Assembly: GCF_030161555.1 (NCBI RefSeq)
Contig: NZ_BSUK01000001.1
Span: forward strand, 2,914,001-2,978,000
DNA: 64,000 nt
Reading direction: 5' to 3'
Origin: Luteimicrobium album
Lineage (GTDB): Bacteria; Actinomycetota; Actinomycetes; Actinomycetales; Cellulomonadaceae
Of the stretch, positions 20,182 to 30,602 are shown one piece after another. Numbering within the stretch: position 1 is the stretch's first letter; each line of letters opens with the position of its first letter. The notes beneath the pieces are model-generated. The model saw only the letters and a list, made by a program, of their open reading frames with translations, was not told the origin of the DNA and ran no database searches. The position numbers and the translations under genes were made by a program.

Positions 20182-21114
20182 TCAGTCCGCGGCGAGGAGG
20201 GCTTCGCAGGCGTCGAGGAGGCGCGTCCGCAGGTCGGCCGAGCGCTCGGCGAACTCCTGCTGCCGGCGGACGTACTCCGCGCGCCCGTCGGGGGTCTCGA
20301 TCGCGACGGGGGCGAGCCCGTAGGACGACACGTCGTAGGGGCTGGCCTGCATGTCGAGCACGCGCACGTCGCGGGCAAGCTCGAACGTGTCGAGCAGCAG
20401 CTCGCCGGGGACGACGGGCCCGAGCTTGAGCGACCACTTGTACAAGTCCATGTTCGCGTGCAGACACCCTGGCTGCTCGAGGGCGGGCTGGGTCTCGCGC
20501 GTCGGGCGCTCGGTGTTGAGGCCGGACGCCTCGGGCGTGAAGAAGCGGTAGGCGTCGACGTGGGTGCACCGGATCCGGTGCCCCTCGACGACGGCGTCCG
20601 TGCCGTCCCCGCCGAGGCGCAGAGGGAGCGGGTGGCGGCTCGCGCGGCCGGCGGCGTGGTCGCGGTAGACCATGGCCCACTCGTGCAGCCCGAGGCAGCC
20701 GAACCGGGCCGGCCGAGAGGCGGTCGCCGCCAGCAGGTCGCGCACGTACCGGACGGTGTCGCCGCGCTCGGCGAGGAAGGCCTCGGCGTCGAGCGTGACG
20801 CCGCCGTCGGGCGTGGTCCGGTACCAGCGCCACGTGGCGCGCTCGGCGTAGGCGGCGAGCACGCCGGGCTCCGCGCCGTCGTCCGGCCGCCCGACGACGA
20901 CGCCCGAGCCCGGGTGCCAGCGCCGCAGCTGTGCCGGGCGGGTGGGGTAGTAGGTGAAGAGGAAGTCCTCGATCGCGTGGGTCGTCCCCGCGGCTCGTCG
21001 CTCGCGCCAGCCGGCGGTGAGCGCGTCGGCGCGCGTCGCGTGGGTGGTCGCCCGCTCGGCCCACCGCGCGTACGGCAGCACTGTTGCTGCGGCGGAGACG
21101 GCGACCGGGGACAC
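20182..21114 (-). CDS. Conserved actinobacterial protein, often annotated 3-methyladenine DNA glycosylase
   Basis: A 310-residue protein. Conserved blocks include FGCLGLHEWAMVYR, RIRCTHVDAYRFFTPEA, QPGCLHANMDLYKW and RVLDMQASPYDVSSYG. I remember this pattern from proteins annotated as 3-methyladenine DNA glycosylase in Actinobacteria; I see no AlkA or Tag helix-hairpin-helix, so the activity is not shown. The His/Cys-rich blocks suggest a metal or active-site cluster. The GTG at 21114 was preferred because TATCCT lies 6 bases before it (leaderless pattern); an in-frame ATG at 21189 is an alternative. Confidence 0.65.
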   Translation of the reverse strand: MSPVAVSAAATVLPYARWAERATTHATRADALTAGWRERRAAGTTHAIEDFLFTYYPTRPAQLRRWHPGSGVVVGRPDDGAEPGVLAAYAERATWRWYRTTPDGGVTLDAEAFLAERGDTVRYVRDLLAATASRPARFGCLGLHEWAMVYRDHAAGRASRHPLPLRLGGDGTDAVVEGHRIRCTHVDAYRFFTPEASGLNTERPTRETQPALEQPGCLHANMDLYKWSLKLGPVVPGELLLDTFELARDVRVLDMQASPYDVSSYGLAPVAIETPDGRAEYVRRQQEFAERSADLRTRLLDACEALLAAD

Positions 21115-21420
21115 CGTCCCAGGATAGGTCGGCACGCGCGCCCCCTTCACCGACGTGAGATCACAACGACCCCTTGACACACTCTCCACAGGTCGAGTCT
21201 TTATTCATGCTTTACTTAGAGACGAATGGGGAGCGAGATCTTCGAGTTCTCGCACGCCGCCTTTGATGTCGTAGCGCTGGTCAGGGCTCACGCCCGCTTG
21301 CGCGGCATCGCCCGCCCACGGAAGGCGCTCAGGCCAACCCCTCTTATTGCTCAGGCTTTACTCAGCGAAGCTGCGCACACTAGTGGGACGACTGTCCAGG
21401 ACGGGACCGAGAGGAGAGGG
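21115..21420. other. Intergenic stretch with AT-rich patch and possible promoter
   Basis: TTGACA occurs at 21174-21179, followed by an unusually AT-rich stretch (about 21198-21220, with TTTATTCATGC and TTTACTTAG). A related GCTTTACT word recurs near 21357. An open frame from 21226 runs into the next gene, but its codon use before 21421 is unlike the neighbours. I see no recognisable gene; it probably holds promoters for the divergent genes. Confidence 0.4.
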
Positions 21421-22047
21421 ATGACGACGACGACTCGGACGCGCGGCGACCGTGCCGCGCGCGTGCTTGGCGCCGTCGCGATCGTGCTTGCCGCGCTCGC
21501 CCTCGCCGCGGGCGTCCCCTACCCCCGGGTCGCCCTCGTCCTCGGGGTCGCGTCCCTCGCGTGCGCGGGGGTCGCCTGGGCCCGCACCGACCGCGCCGAC
21601 CGGACCGGGCGCCGGCTCGCCATCTGGGGCGTCGTGCTCGCGATCGTCGCCGGGATCGCCGTGGGGGCCTCGCAGTCGGCGTCGACGAGCGCCGTGGGCA
21701 CGCCCAGCCCCACCGCGACCGTCGACGACGTCGACGGCGCAGCGACCGACGAGGTGCTGACCGACGGCCTCGCCATCGACGTGGGCGCGCGTGCGACGGC
21801 GACCGCGGCGCTCGAGTTCTCCGGCGTGCCCGTGTCGGTCACCAACGTCTCGGCGGCGGGCGCGGCGTTCCGGATCGCGCTCGAGGCGCGCGACGCCGAC
21901 GGCTCGGTCGTCGCGACCGACCAGGTCGCCGTCGACGACCTCGGGACCGGCGACGTCACGACGGTCTGGGCGTTCCAGGACTCCGGGCTGACCGTCCAGG
22001 CGCTCCACGACGCCACCGTCAGCGTCAGCTCGGTCGAGGCGGTCTGA
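21421..22047 (+). CDS. Membrane protein with C-terminal extracellular domain, unknown function
   Basis: A 208-residue protein. Three hydrophobic segments occupy about residues 12-30, 33-52 and 60-80. A Ser/Thr-rich linker follows (SASTSAVGTPSPTATVDD), then an exported beta-rich domain of about 110 residues with ALEFSGVPVSVTNVS, similar in feel to DUF4352-like accessory domains of Gram-positive membrane proteins. The ATG at 21421 has GAGAGGAGAG just upstream; an in-frame ATG at 21226 is rejected. Function is not known. Confidence 0.6.
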   Translation: MTTTTRTRGDRAARVLGAVAIVLAALALAAGVPYPRVALVLGVASLACAGVAWARTDRADRTGRRLAIWGVVLAIVAGIAVGASQSASTSAVGTPSPTATVDDVDGAATDEVLTDGLAIDVGARATATAALEFSGVPVSVTNVSAAGAAFRIALEARDADGSVVATDQVAVDDLGTGDVTTVWAFQDSGLTVQALHDATVSVSSVEAV

Positions 22048-22056
22048 CAGCCCCCG

Positions 22057-23092
22057 TCAGAAGGGCGCCACCTTGCGCGGGGCCGGGAAGATCGCGTCGA
22101 GCTCGGCGAGGTCGTCCGACGTGGGCGTCCACGACGCGGCCGCGGCGTTCTGTCGGATCTGGTCCGGGCGGGTGGCACCCGCGATGACGCTCGCGACCTG
22201 CGGCCGGGAGAGCAGCCAGCCGACGGCGACCTCCAGGTCGGTCAGCCCCGGACCTCCGCGAACGCGTGCAGGCGGGCCAGCTGCTCCCAGGGCGCGTGCT
22301 CGAGGAGCTCGGGCTTCGAGTGGACGAGGCGGCCGTCGTCGGGCCGCGAGCCGTGCGCGTACTTGCCGGTCAGGAGGCCGTTCGCGAGCGGGTAGTACGG
22401 CAGGAAGCCGAGCCCGTAGGCCTCGGCGGCCGGCAGCACCTCGAGCTCGGCCTTGCGGGCGAGCAGGTTGTACTCGTTCTGCGCCGAGACGAAGTGCGTC
22501 GTCCCGAGCGAGCGCGCGACGTGCTCGGCGTCGGCGATCTGCCAGCCCGCGCGGTTCGCGTGCCCCACGTAACGCACCTTCCCGGCCCGCACGACGTCGT
22601 CGAGCGCGGCGAGCGTCTCGTCGATCGGGGTCAGGGGGTCGGGGGTGTGGAACTGGTACAGGTCGATCCAGTTCGTCCCGAGCCGGCGCAGCGAGCCCTC
22701 GACCGCCTTGACGATGTAGCGGCGCGACCCGCGCGCGCCGAAGTCACGGCCGTTGAGGTCGCCGACGCTCATGCCGAACTTCGTGGCGACGACGACGTCC
22801 TCGCGCCGGCTCCCGAGCGTGCGGCCCAGCAGCTCCTCCGCGAGGCCGGGGCGCACCCCGTAGTTGTCGGCGACGTCGAAGAACGTGATCCCGGCGTCGA
22901 GCGCGGCGTCGACGAGCGCCTGCGAGCCCTCGATCGTCGACGTCACCGTGTTCGAGCGGCCCAGGTTGTTGCAGCCGAGCCCGATCGCCGAGACGACCAG
23001 GCCGGACCGGCCCAGTCGGCGCTGGGGCGGGGGCCCGCGTGCTCGGTGGCGCGGACCGGTTCGGGCTCGGGGACCTGTAGCTCGTCGCTCAT
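22057..23092 (-). CDS. Aldo/keto reductase family protein (two frameshifts)
   Basis: About 345 residues of a NADPH-dependent aldo-keto reductase (YajO/YghZ-like). Seen are the catalytic Asp-Tyr region FFDVADNYGVRPGLAEELLGR, the lysine in VVVATKFG, GLGFLPYYPLANGLLTGKY and the C-terminal cofactor segment VASVIAGATRPDQIRQN. Missing bases near 23028 (CCCC) and 22244 (GGGG) break the frame; restoring them gives a continuous protein ending in RKVAPF. The ATG at 23092 follows TAGGCT by 6 bases and is divergent from the methyltransferase gene. The substrate is unknown. Confidence 0.82.
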
Positions 23093-23187
23093 GGTCCGAG
23101 CCTAGGGCGCGGCCGATCGCACGCGGGGGTGGGTCAGCATGTGAGAAGCGGGTCGTGACCTGCGCCACCCGCGCCTACCGTGGATCC

Positions 23188-24099
23188 ATGACCGAAGCTA
23201 CCGGCCAACCCGCCGGATCCCTGTCCGGGTCGCCCCTCGCCGAAGAGGACGTCGAGGCGCCCAGCACCCCGCAGCACCACCCCCTGTCCGCGGAGTCCGA
23301 GTCCTACACGCACGGCCACCACGAGTCCGTGCTCCGTTCGCACCGGTGGCGGACGGCCGCCAACTCGGCGGCGTACCTCGTGCCGCACCTCGCGCGGGGC
23401 AACAGCCTGCTCGACGTGGGCTGCGGCCCCGCCACGCTCACCGTGGATCTCGCGCGCTACGTCGCGCCCGGCCGGGTCGTCGGCGTCGACGCCTCGGAGA
23501 AGGTCCTCGAGGCGGCCCGCGCGCTCGGGGAGAACAGCGGCCTCGAGAACGTCGAGTTCGCGCACGCGAATGCGTACGAGCTCCCGTTCGACGACGACAC
23601 CTTCGACGTCGTTCACGCGCACCAGCTCCTGCAGCATCTGTCGGACCCGGTGGCCGCCCTGCGCGAGATGCACCGCGTCGCCAAGCCGGGCGGGCTCGTC
23701 GCGGTCCGCGACGCCGACTACTCGGCCATGACCTGGTACCCCGAGAATGCGGGGCTCACCGAGTGGAACGAGCTCTACCACGAGGTCACTTCGGCGTACG
23801 GCTACCAGGCCGACGCCGGGCGCCGCCTCCTCGCGTGGGTCCAGGAGTCGGGCTTCGCGCCGGCCGGGATCGTCCCGTCGGCGGGGGTGTGGTGCTACGC
23901 CACCCCGACCGACCGCGAGTGGTGGGGCGAGCTGTGGGCCGAGCGGTGCCTCGAGTCCAACTTCGCCGTCCAGGCGAAGGACTCCGGGCTGGCCGACGAC
24001 GTCGCGCTCGAGCAGCTCGCGCACGAGTGGAAGGCGTGGGCCGCGTCGCCCGAGGGGTGGTTCGCCGTCCTGCACGGCGAGGTGCTCGCGCGCGCCTGA
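23188..24099 (+). CDS. Class I SAM-dependent methyltransferase
   Basis: A 303-residue protein with SAM-binding motif I LLDVGCGPATLTVDLA, motif II VVGVDASEKVLEAA, NAYELPFDDDTFDVVHAHQLLQHL and motif REMHRVAKPGGLVAVRD, typical of the UbiE/Methyltransf_11 group. The first 45 residues are disordered and contain YTHGHHESVLRSHRWRTA, seen in related actinobacterial enzymes. The substrate cannot be told from sequence. The ATG follows TACCGT by 6 bases (leaderless pattern). Confidence 0.85.
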   Translation: MTEATGQPAGSLSGSPLAEEDVEAPSTPQHHPLSAESESYTHGHHESVLRSHRWRTAANSAAYLVPHLARGNSLLDVGCGPATLTVDLARYVAPGRVVGVDASEKVLEAARALGENSGLENVEFAHANAYELPFDDDTFDVVHAHQLLQHLSDPVAALREMHRVAKPGGLVAVRDADYSAMTWYPENAGLTEWNELYHEVTSAYGYQADAGRRLLAWVQESGFAPAGIVPSAGVWCYATPTDREWWGELWAERCLESNFAVQAKDSGLADDVALEQLAHEWKAWAASPEGWFAVLHGEVLARA

Positions 24100-24114
24100 C
24101 CCGCGCGGCGCTGC

Positions 24115-24582
24115 TCAGGGAGCCATGAAGTAGGTGAGGTGGGGGTGCCGGCCGTCGAGGTCGGCCCACCCCGCCTCCGCCTCGCCCACGCGGCGCCAGC
24201 CGAGCCGCTCGTACAGCGCGCGGGCGGCGGTCGGCGTGTCGGTCACCTCGAGCCCGAGCGGACGGTCGCCGACGGCGGTCCGGGCGGCGTCGAGGAGCGC
24301 CGCCCCCGCGCCTCGACCGTTCGCCCGCGGCGCGACGAAGAGCCGCGAGATCCCGAGCGCGCCGTCCGGCACGCCCGGCCCGGCGAAGCCGTCGGCGAGC
24401 GCCACGTGGCCGACGACGGCGCCGTCGCAGGTCGCGACCCAGGCCCCGACGAAGGAGTCGTCCCAGAGCCACTCCCGGCGCACGTTGGTGCGCCGCACCG
24501 GGTACCCGTCGCGCTCGTGGACGTCGGTGAGGATCGCGACCAGGGCGGGGGCGTCGTCGTCGGTGCGCAGGCGGATCTCCAC
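24115..24582 (-). CDS. GNAT-family N-acetyltransferase
   Basis: A 155-residue single-domain GNAT enzyme. It starts MEIRLRTDDDAPALVAIL, and the acetyl-CoA loop is RANGRGAGAALLDAA with the following LEVTDTPTAARALYERLGW motif. The acceptor substrate is unknown. The GTG start lies 6 bases after TACGCT on the minus strand and shares a short divergent promoter region with the FAH-family gene at 24621. Confidence 0.85.
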   Translation of the reverse strand: MEIRLRTDDDAPALVAILTDVHERDGYPVRRTNVRREWLWDDSFVGAWVATCDGAVVGHVALADGFAGPGVPDGALGISRLFVAPRANGRGAGAALLDAARTAVGDRPLGLEVTDTPTAARALYERLGWRRVGEAEAGWADLDGRHPHLTYFMAP

Positions 24583-24620
24583 GGAGGGAGCGTAGTCGGG
24601 CGCGTCGCTAGGCTGGGCCC

Positions 24621-25411
<791 letters not shown>

Positions 25412-25433
25412 TCGTCGCGGCGCCGGCGCGGGC

Positions 25434-26651
25434 TCAGACGAGCACGTCGCCGTCGCGCGCGACGACCCGCCCGCCGGCGACGACGAGCGCGCGACCCGGC
25501 GCCCGCACGACGGCGTCGGGCACGTTCTCCGCGTCGACGAGCACGACGTCCGCGGGCGCGCCCACGGCCAGGTCGTGCGTGTCGCGGCCGACGAACCGGG
25601 CAGCGTCCGACGACGCGACCCGTGCCGCGGTGACGAGCTCGTCGTCGTGGCGGAACCGCGAGAGACGCGCGAGCTGGGTCGTGAGCGCGAGCAGGTCGCC
25701 CGTGCCGTAGGGCGACCACAGGTCGCGGATCCCGTCCGTCCCGAGCCCGACGGCGACGCCGGCCTCGCGCAGTGCGTGCAGCGGCAGGGGAGCGGAGCCG
25801 ATCGGGGCGACCGTCGTCATGGTGATGCCGGCCTCGCCCATCGCGGCGACGAGGTCCGCCTGGCGCGACGCCGGCAGCTCGCCGACCGCGAACCCGTGCG
25901 CGACGTTGACCTTGCCCTGGAGGCCGGCGCGCAGCGTGCGCTCGATCATGAGCTCGATCTGGAACGCGCCGAGCGGGCCGCCGTCGTGCAGGTGCACGTC
26001 GATGCCTACGCCGCGGCGCTCCGCGATCGCGAAGAGGCCGTCGAGCTGGCCGACCGGGTCGCGGTCGATCGACGCCGGGTCGAGGCCGCCGACGTGCTCG
26101 GCGCCCGCGGCGGCCGCCTGGTCGAGGAGGTCGAGCACGCCGGGGCGCCGCAGGACGCCGTCCTGCGGGAAGGCGACGATCTCGGCGTGCACCGCGCCGC
26201 CGACGGCGTCGAGCGCCTCGCGGACGATCTCGATGCCCCGGAGCCCGAGGCCGAGGTCCACGTCGACGTGGGTGCGGATCGCCGTCGTCCCGTGCCGGAG
26301 GAACTCGCGCAGCACAGCGAGCGTGACGCCGACGCCGGGGATCCCGAGCTCGTCGCGGTGCGCCCGCTCGTGGGCGATCCGGCCCTGCGTGGTGGCCTCG
26401 CCGCCGTAGCTCACCCACGGCTCGCCCCACCAGCTCTTGTCGACGTGCGCGTGCGCGTTGACGAGGCCCGGCAGGGCGAGGAGGCCGCGCCCGTCGACGA
26501 CGCCCTCCGTGGCGGGGGCGCCCGCCGCCGGGTCGTGCGGGACGAGCGCCGTGATGCGGCCGTCCGCGACGTGCAGGTCGACGGCCTCGCCGCCCCAGGG
26601 GCGCACGTCGCGCAGGACGGTCACGGTCTCGGGGGAGGAGGGTGCGGTCAT
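25434..26651 (-). CDS. Amidohydrolase, cytosine-deaminase-like
   Basis: A 405-residue metal-dependent hydrolase. The visible metal and active-site motifs are NAHAHVDKSWW, IRTHVDVDLG, GIDVHLHDGG, NVAHGFAVGE and GLGTDGIRDLW, a set typical of the CodA/AtzC-like cytosine deaminase branch. Likely substrates are cyclic amides or aminated heterocycles. It is divergent from a GntR-family gene across an 85-base region with a clear palindrome, so it is probably regulated by that protein. Frame intact, length normal. Confidence 0.85.
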   Translation of the reverse strand: MTAPSSPETVTVLRDVRPWGGEAVDLHVADGRITALVPHDPAAGAPATEGVVDGRGLLALPGLVNAHAHVDKSWWGEPWVSYGGEATTQGRIAHERAHRDELGIPGVGVTLAVLREFLRHGTTAIRTHVDVDLGLGLRGIEIVREALDAVGGAVHAEIVAFPQDGVLRRPGVLDLLDQAAAAGAEHVGGLDPASIDRDPVGQLDGLFAIAERRGVGIDVHLHDGGPLGAFQIELMIERTLRAGLQGKVNVAHGFAVGELPASRQADLVAAMGEAGITMTTVAPIGSAPLPLHALREAGVAVGLGTDGIRDLWSPYGTGDLLALTTQLARLSRFRHDDELVTAARVASSDAARFVGRDTHDLAVGAPADVVLVDAENVPDAVVRAPGRALVVAGGRVVARDGDVLV

Positions 26652-26692
26652 CGGGACGTTCCTTTCGCCGGCGGGATGACCCGGTCGACAAG

Positions 26693-26708
26693 AAACGGTA
26701 TACCATTT
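26693..26708. promoter_or_regulatory. GntR/FCD-type operator palindrome
   Basis: A 16-base near-palindrome centred on GGTATACC with A/T flanks (AAAC before, ATTT after; one mismatch between arms). It lies midway in the divergent region between the amidohydrolase and the GntR gene. Its TGGTATACC core resembles known sites of FadR/FCD-type GntR regulators. Binding is inferred. Confidence 0.55.
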
Positions 26709-26736
26709 CGACAACGAGGTTCGAGAGGGAGGAACC

Positions 26737-27413
26737 ATGGGAGGTCCCGAGGCCACGGCCGCCTTCGAGCCCGAGGCGCAGCGCGTCGCGCGCGTGCTGC
26801 GGGACCAGATCGTCGACGGCGACCGACCGTCCGGCAGCAGGCTCGTCGAGCGCGACCTCGCCGCCGAGCTCGGCGTGAGCCGCGTGCCCGTGCGCGAGGC
26901 GTTGCGCCTCCTCGTCGCCGAGGGGCTCGTCACGCCTCGTCCGCGCACGTGGGCGGTCGTGCGGACCTTCACCGACGACGACGTCGAGGAGCTGCTCGAC
27001 GTCCGCGCCGCCCTCGAGGGGCTCGCCGTCCGCCGGGCCGCCGAGCGTCGGGATGCCGAGCACCTCGGGGCGCTCGCCGACGCCCTCGCCCGGGAGGACG
27101 AGGCTGCGGGTCGCGGCGACGCGACGGCCGCACGCCGCGCCGCGGCCGACTTCCACGAGGCCCTGCTCGCCGCCGCGGGCAGCACGGTCCTCGACGAGGT
27201 GACGGCTGTGACCGCGAGCCGCGCGCGCTGGCTCCTCGGCCAGCACGAGGACCTCGCGCAGATGGCCGGCGAGCACCGCATCCTGCTCGACGCGATCCGA
27301 ACTGGCGACGTCGAGGGGCAGCCCGGACCGTCGCCGCGCACCTGCGGACCTCGCGAGCGGCGCTCGCCGCGCGCCGCTCCACGGGCGGTGCGCCCGATAC
27401 CCTGGTGCGGTGA
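26737..27413 (+). CDS. GntR-family regulator, FCD subfamily (one frameshift)
   Basis: About 225 residues. The N-terminal winged helix has [40 protein letters not shown] and an arginine-rich wing; the C-terminal FCD domain contains [32 protein letters not shown] and EHRILLDAI. The His and Asp residues fit a metal-coordinating ligand pocket. Near 27318 one G is missing from a GGGG run; restoring it continues as [15 protein letters not shown], ending at 27413, where the stop overlaps the gltX GTG. It likely controls the divergent amidohydrolase. Confidence 0.83.
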
Positions 27414-28864
27414 CCTTCCCCGCCCCCGGCTCGTCGCCGATCCGTGTCCGTTTCGCCCCGTCCCCGACGGGCATGTTCCACGTCGGCTCCGCACGATCGA
27501 CCCTCTTCAACTGGGCCGTCGCCAAGCAGTCCGGCGGGATCTTCGTGCTGCGCGTCGAGGACACCGACGCCGCGCGCAACCGCCCGGAGTGGACCGACGG
27601 GATCCTCAGCGCGATGGCGTCGCTGGGCGTGCACGAGGGCGACCCGACGTTCGAGGGCCCGTACTTCCAGTCCGCGAACCGGGGCCTGCACGAGGAGGCC
27701 GCGGCCCGCCTGTTCGCCGCCGGTCGCGCGTACTACTGTGACTGCACCCGCGACGACGTGATCGCGCGCACGGGCTCGCAGCACGCCGGCTACGACGGCT
27801 TCTGCCGCGACCGCGGGCTCGCGTACGAGCCGGGCCGCGCCCTGCGGTTCCGGACCCCCGACGAGGGCGAGACCGCCGTCGTCGACGTGATCCGCGGCAA
27901 CCCGACCTTCCCGAACTCCGCGATCGAGGACTTCGTGATCGCGCGCGGCGACGGCTCGCCCGTCTTCCTGCTCGCAAACGTGGTCGACGACCTCGACGAG
28001 CGCATCACGCACGTGATCCGCGGCGAGGAGCACCTGCCGAACACGCCCAAGCAGCAGCTCCTGTGGGAGGCGCTCGGCGCGGAGCCGCCCGTGTGGGCGC
28101 ACCTGCCCGTCCTCGTCAACGAGAAGCGCCAGAAGCTGTCGAAGCGGCGCGACAAGGTGGCCCTCGAGGACTTCTTCGCCGAGGGGATCCTGCCCGAGGC
28201 GATGGTCAACTACCTCATGCTGCTCGGCTGGGCGCCGGGCAACGACGAGGAGATCCTGCCGTTCGACGAGCTGGTCTCGCGGTTCCGCCTCGACGAGGTC
28301 AACTCGGCGCCGGCGTTCTTCGACATCAAGAAGCTCACGGCCTTCAACGGCGAGTACATCCGCGCGCTGCCGGTCGGCGAGTTCGCCGCGGCGTGCGCCC
28401 CTTGGCTCGTGGCTCCGGCCGCGCCATGGGCACCCGAGGCGTTCGACCAGGCCACGTTCGACGCCGTCGCGCCGCTCGCCCAGACACGTGTCGCGCTGCT
28501 CTCGGAGATCACGAAGAACGTGGACTTCCTTTTCCTCGACGCGCCCGTCGACGACGAGGCGTCCTGGGCCAAGGCGATGAAGCCCCCGGCCGCGGAGCTG
28601 CTCGCCGAGGTCCGGGAGGCGTTCGCGGCGCTCGAGCCGTGGGAGGCCGAGCCGCTCAAGGAGACCGTGACGACGGTCGGCGAGGCGCACGGGCTCAAGC
28701 TCGGCAAGGCCCAGGCACCGGTACGCGTCGCCGTCACGGGCCGCACGATCGGCCTGCCGCTCTTCGAGTCGCTCGCCGTGCTCGGGCGCGAGCGCACGCT
28801 CGCCCGGGTCGACGCGGCGATCGCCCGCCTCGCCTCCGCGCCCGTCGCGCCCGCTCAGCCGTGA
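27410..28864 (+). CDS. gltX: Glutamyl-tRNA synthetase
   Basis: A 484-residue class I synthetase that charges tRNA-Glu. The HIGH-like motif is [13 protein letters not shown] (about residues 15-27), KLSKR is at about 242, and the zinc-site-like CDCTRDD is at about 107. The anticodon-binding helical domain fills the last 170 residues. The GTG start follows TACCCT by 6 bases, so it may have its own leaderless promoter inside the GntR gene end. Its stop overlaps the HAD gene start (GTGA). Frame intact. Confidence 0.96.
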   Translation: MTFPAPGSSPIRVRFAPSPTGMFHVGSARSTLFNWAVAKQSGGIFVLRVEDTDAARNRPEWTDGILSAMASLGVHEGDPTFEGPYFQSANRGLHEEAAARLFAAGRAYYCDCTRDDVIARTGSQHAGYDGFCRDRGLAYEPGRALRFRTPDEGETAVVDVIRGNPTFPNSAIEDFVIARGDGSPVFLLANVVDDLDERITHVIRGEEHLPNTPKQQLLWEALGAEPPVWAHLPVLVNEKRQKLSKRRDKVALEDFFAEGILPEAMVNYLMLLGWAPGNDEEILPFDELVSRFRLDEVNSAPAFFDIKKLTAFNGEYIRALPVGEFAAACAPWLVAPAAPWAPEAFDQATFDAVAPLAQTRVALLSEITKNVDFLFLDAPVDDEASWAKAMKPPAAELLAEVREAFAALEPWEAEPLKETVTTVGEAHGLKLGKAQAPVRVAVTGRTIGLPLFESLAVLGRERTLARVDAAIARLASAPVAPAQP

Positions 28865-29627
28865 GCGCGGCGATCCTGCCCGACGGCGTCGAGGGCGTCC
28901 TGCTCGACGTCGACGACACCCTCGTCGACACCCGTGACGCGTTCGTGAAGTCCGTCGAGGCCGTCTGGCGCGTCTACCTGCCGCACGTGCCCGCGGAGCG
29001 GGTACCGGAGATGGTCGCGCTGTGGCGCGGGGACCCGCACGGCTACTACCGCGCCTACACGCGCGGCGAGCTCACGTTCGACCAGCAGCGGCGCCTGCGC
29101 GCCGACGAGCTGCACCGGACGTTCGGCGGCCCGCCCGTCGACGAGGCCGCCTACCCCGCGTGGGTCGAGGTCTTCTGGGGCACGTTCGAGCGCTCGTGGC
29201 GCGCGTACGACGACTCCCGCGCCACGGTGGACGCGCTCCGTGCGGCGGGCCTGCGGGTCGGTGCGGTGACGAATGCCGCGCGGGTGATCCAGGACCGCAA
29301 GCTCGCCGCGACCGGGCTGGCCGACGTGCCCGTGCTCGTCACGGTCGAGACCCTCGGCGTCGGGAAGCCTGACCCGCGCGTGTTCCAGGAGGGTGCTCGC
29401 CTGCTCGGCACGGACCCGGCGCGCACGGTGTACGTCGGCGACGAGCTCGACGTCGACGCGCTCGGAGCCGTGCGTGCCGGCCTCCACGGCGTCTGGCTCG
29501 ACCGGCCCGGCGCGCGGCGGGGCGACGGCCACCTCGAGGACCCGGCGGTCGCCGCCGAGGCCGGCGTCGCGGTCGTGCCCTCCTCGCGGCCGTCGCCGAG
29601 GCGGTCGGTCAGACCGCCGCGCTCTGA
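28861..29627 (+). CDS. HAD-superfamily hydrolase (one frameshift at the end)
   Basis: About 255 residues. The HAD motifs are [13 protein letters not shown] (nucleophile and general acid), [15 protein letters not shown] (motif II), [10 protein letters not shown] (motif III lysine) and [18 protein letters not shown] (motif IV). A helical cap lies between motifs I and II, as in phosphoglycolate-phosphatase-like enzymes; the substrate is unknown. It is translationally coupled to gltX. At about 29583 one C seems to be missing; the restored end reads [14 protein letters not shown] and overlaps the convergent LysR gene by 19 bases. Confidence 0.83.
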
Positions 29628-30532
29628 CCCTGCGCGACGGCCACGAGCCGTCGGGCGCCCGCTGACAGGGCCTCGCCGTCCTTCCAGACGGCGCGCAGCG
29701 GCCGCGCCAGGTCGAGGTCCGGGACGGGGAGCGCCACGAGCGCGCCGCGCGCCAGGTCGTCCTCGACGGCGAGTCGTGACAGGACCGCGACCGCGCCTGC
29801 GTGCAGGACGGCGGTCCGCACCGCCTGCGTGCTGCCGAGCTGGGGGAGGTGCGCGGGGAGGGTGCGTCGCACGCGCGCCAAGGCGCGCTCGAGGCTCGCG
29901 CGGGTGCCCGAGCCCTCCTCGCGGACGACGAGCCCACCGCGGAGCAGCTCGTCGAACCCGAGCGCCCTGCGGGTGGCCCACCGATGGTCCTTCGCGACGA
30001 CGACGACGAGCTCGTCCTCGGCGACCAGCGCCCACCGCAGGCCACGCGCGAGCTCGGGCGACTCGACGAACCCGAGGGCGACGTCGTCGTCGAGCACGCG
30101 GCGCGTCACGTCGGCCGAGTTGCACACGACGAGCTCGACGTCCGGTGCGGCGCCCTCGCGCGGGCTGCGTGGCTCGCGGCTCAGCGTCGCGAGCCAGCGC
30201 GGCGCGAGGTACTCGGCGATCGTGAGGCTCGCCGCGACCCGCACCCGAGTGCCCGGGACCTCCCGCAGCGCCGCGAGGGTCGAGCCGAGCGTCGCGTAGG
30301 CGTCGAGGACCCCGCGGGCGCACTCGGCAGCGACGCGGCCCGCGTCCGTGAGTCGCGTGCCACGAGGGGTCCGGACGAGGAGCTCGAGCCCGAGCCCGCG
30401 CTCGAGCCGCCGCAGCGCCGCCGACGCCGACGGCTGCGTGATGCCCAGCGTGCGCGCGGCGGCGGAGATCGAGCCGTGCGAGTCGGCGGCGACGAGCAGC
30501 TCGAGCGTCGAGGGGGCCGGGAGATCGGTCAT
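29609..30532 (-). CDS. LysR-family transcriptional regulator (CysL/YeiE-like)
   Basis: A 307-residue LTTR. The N-terminal winged helix-turn-helix reads LELLVAADSHGSISAAARTLG and TQPSASAALRRLERGLG; the C-terminal ligand domain covers about residues 90-295. It is divergent, 70 bases apart, from a YeiH-family transporter gene, the same pairing as E. coli yeiE/yeiH, where the regulator responds to sulfite. A T-N11-A dyad overlaps its own start codon, pointing to autoregulation and control of the transporter. The ligand is inferred only from that pairing. Confidence 0.88.
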   Translation of the reverse strand: MTDLPAPSTLELLVAADSHGSISAAARTLGITQPSASAALRRLERGLGLELLVRTPRGTRLTDAGRVAAECARGVLDAYATLGSTLAALREVPGTRVRVAASLTIAEYLAPRWLATLSREPRSPREGAAPDVELVVCNSADVTRRVLDDDVALGFVESPELARGLRWALVAEDELVVVVAKDHRWATRRALGFDELLRGGLVVREEGSGTRASLERALARVRRTLPAHLPQLGSTQAVRTAVLHAGAVAVLSRLAVEDDLARGALVALPVPDLDLARPLRAVWKDGEALSAGARRLVAVAQGQSAAV

Positions 30533-30545
30533 AGCCCGATGCTAT
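30531..30545. promoter_or_regulatory. LysR box at the lysR start
   Basis: The perfect dyad ATAGC-CCGAT-GCTAT contains the T-N11-A pattern of LysR-type operators (T at 30532, A at 30544). It overlaps the lysR start codon and lies about 58 bases before the YeiH-family gene. Confidence 0.5.
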
Positions 30546-30602
30546 GACCCGGACGCCAGGTGCGGGGTTCTGGCGACGGGTCGCCCCCGGGAGCGTGGAG
30601 AC

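Noticed and set aside
21226..21420. N-terminal extension of the membrane protein at 21421
   Set aside because: Codon use differs and no conserved segment is seen; the ATG at 21421 has a good ribosome site.
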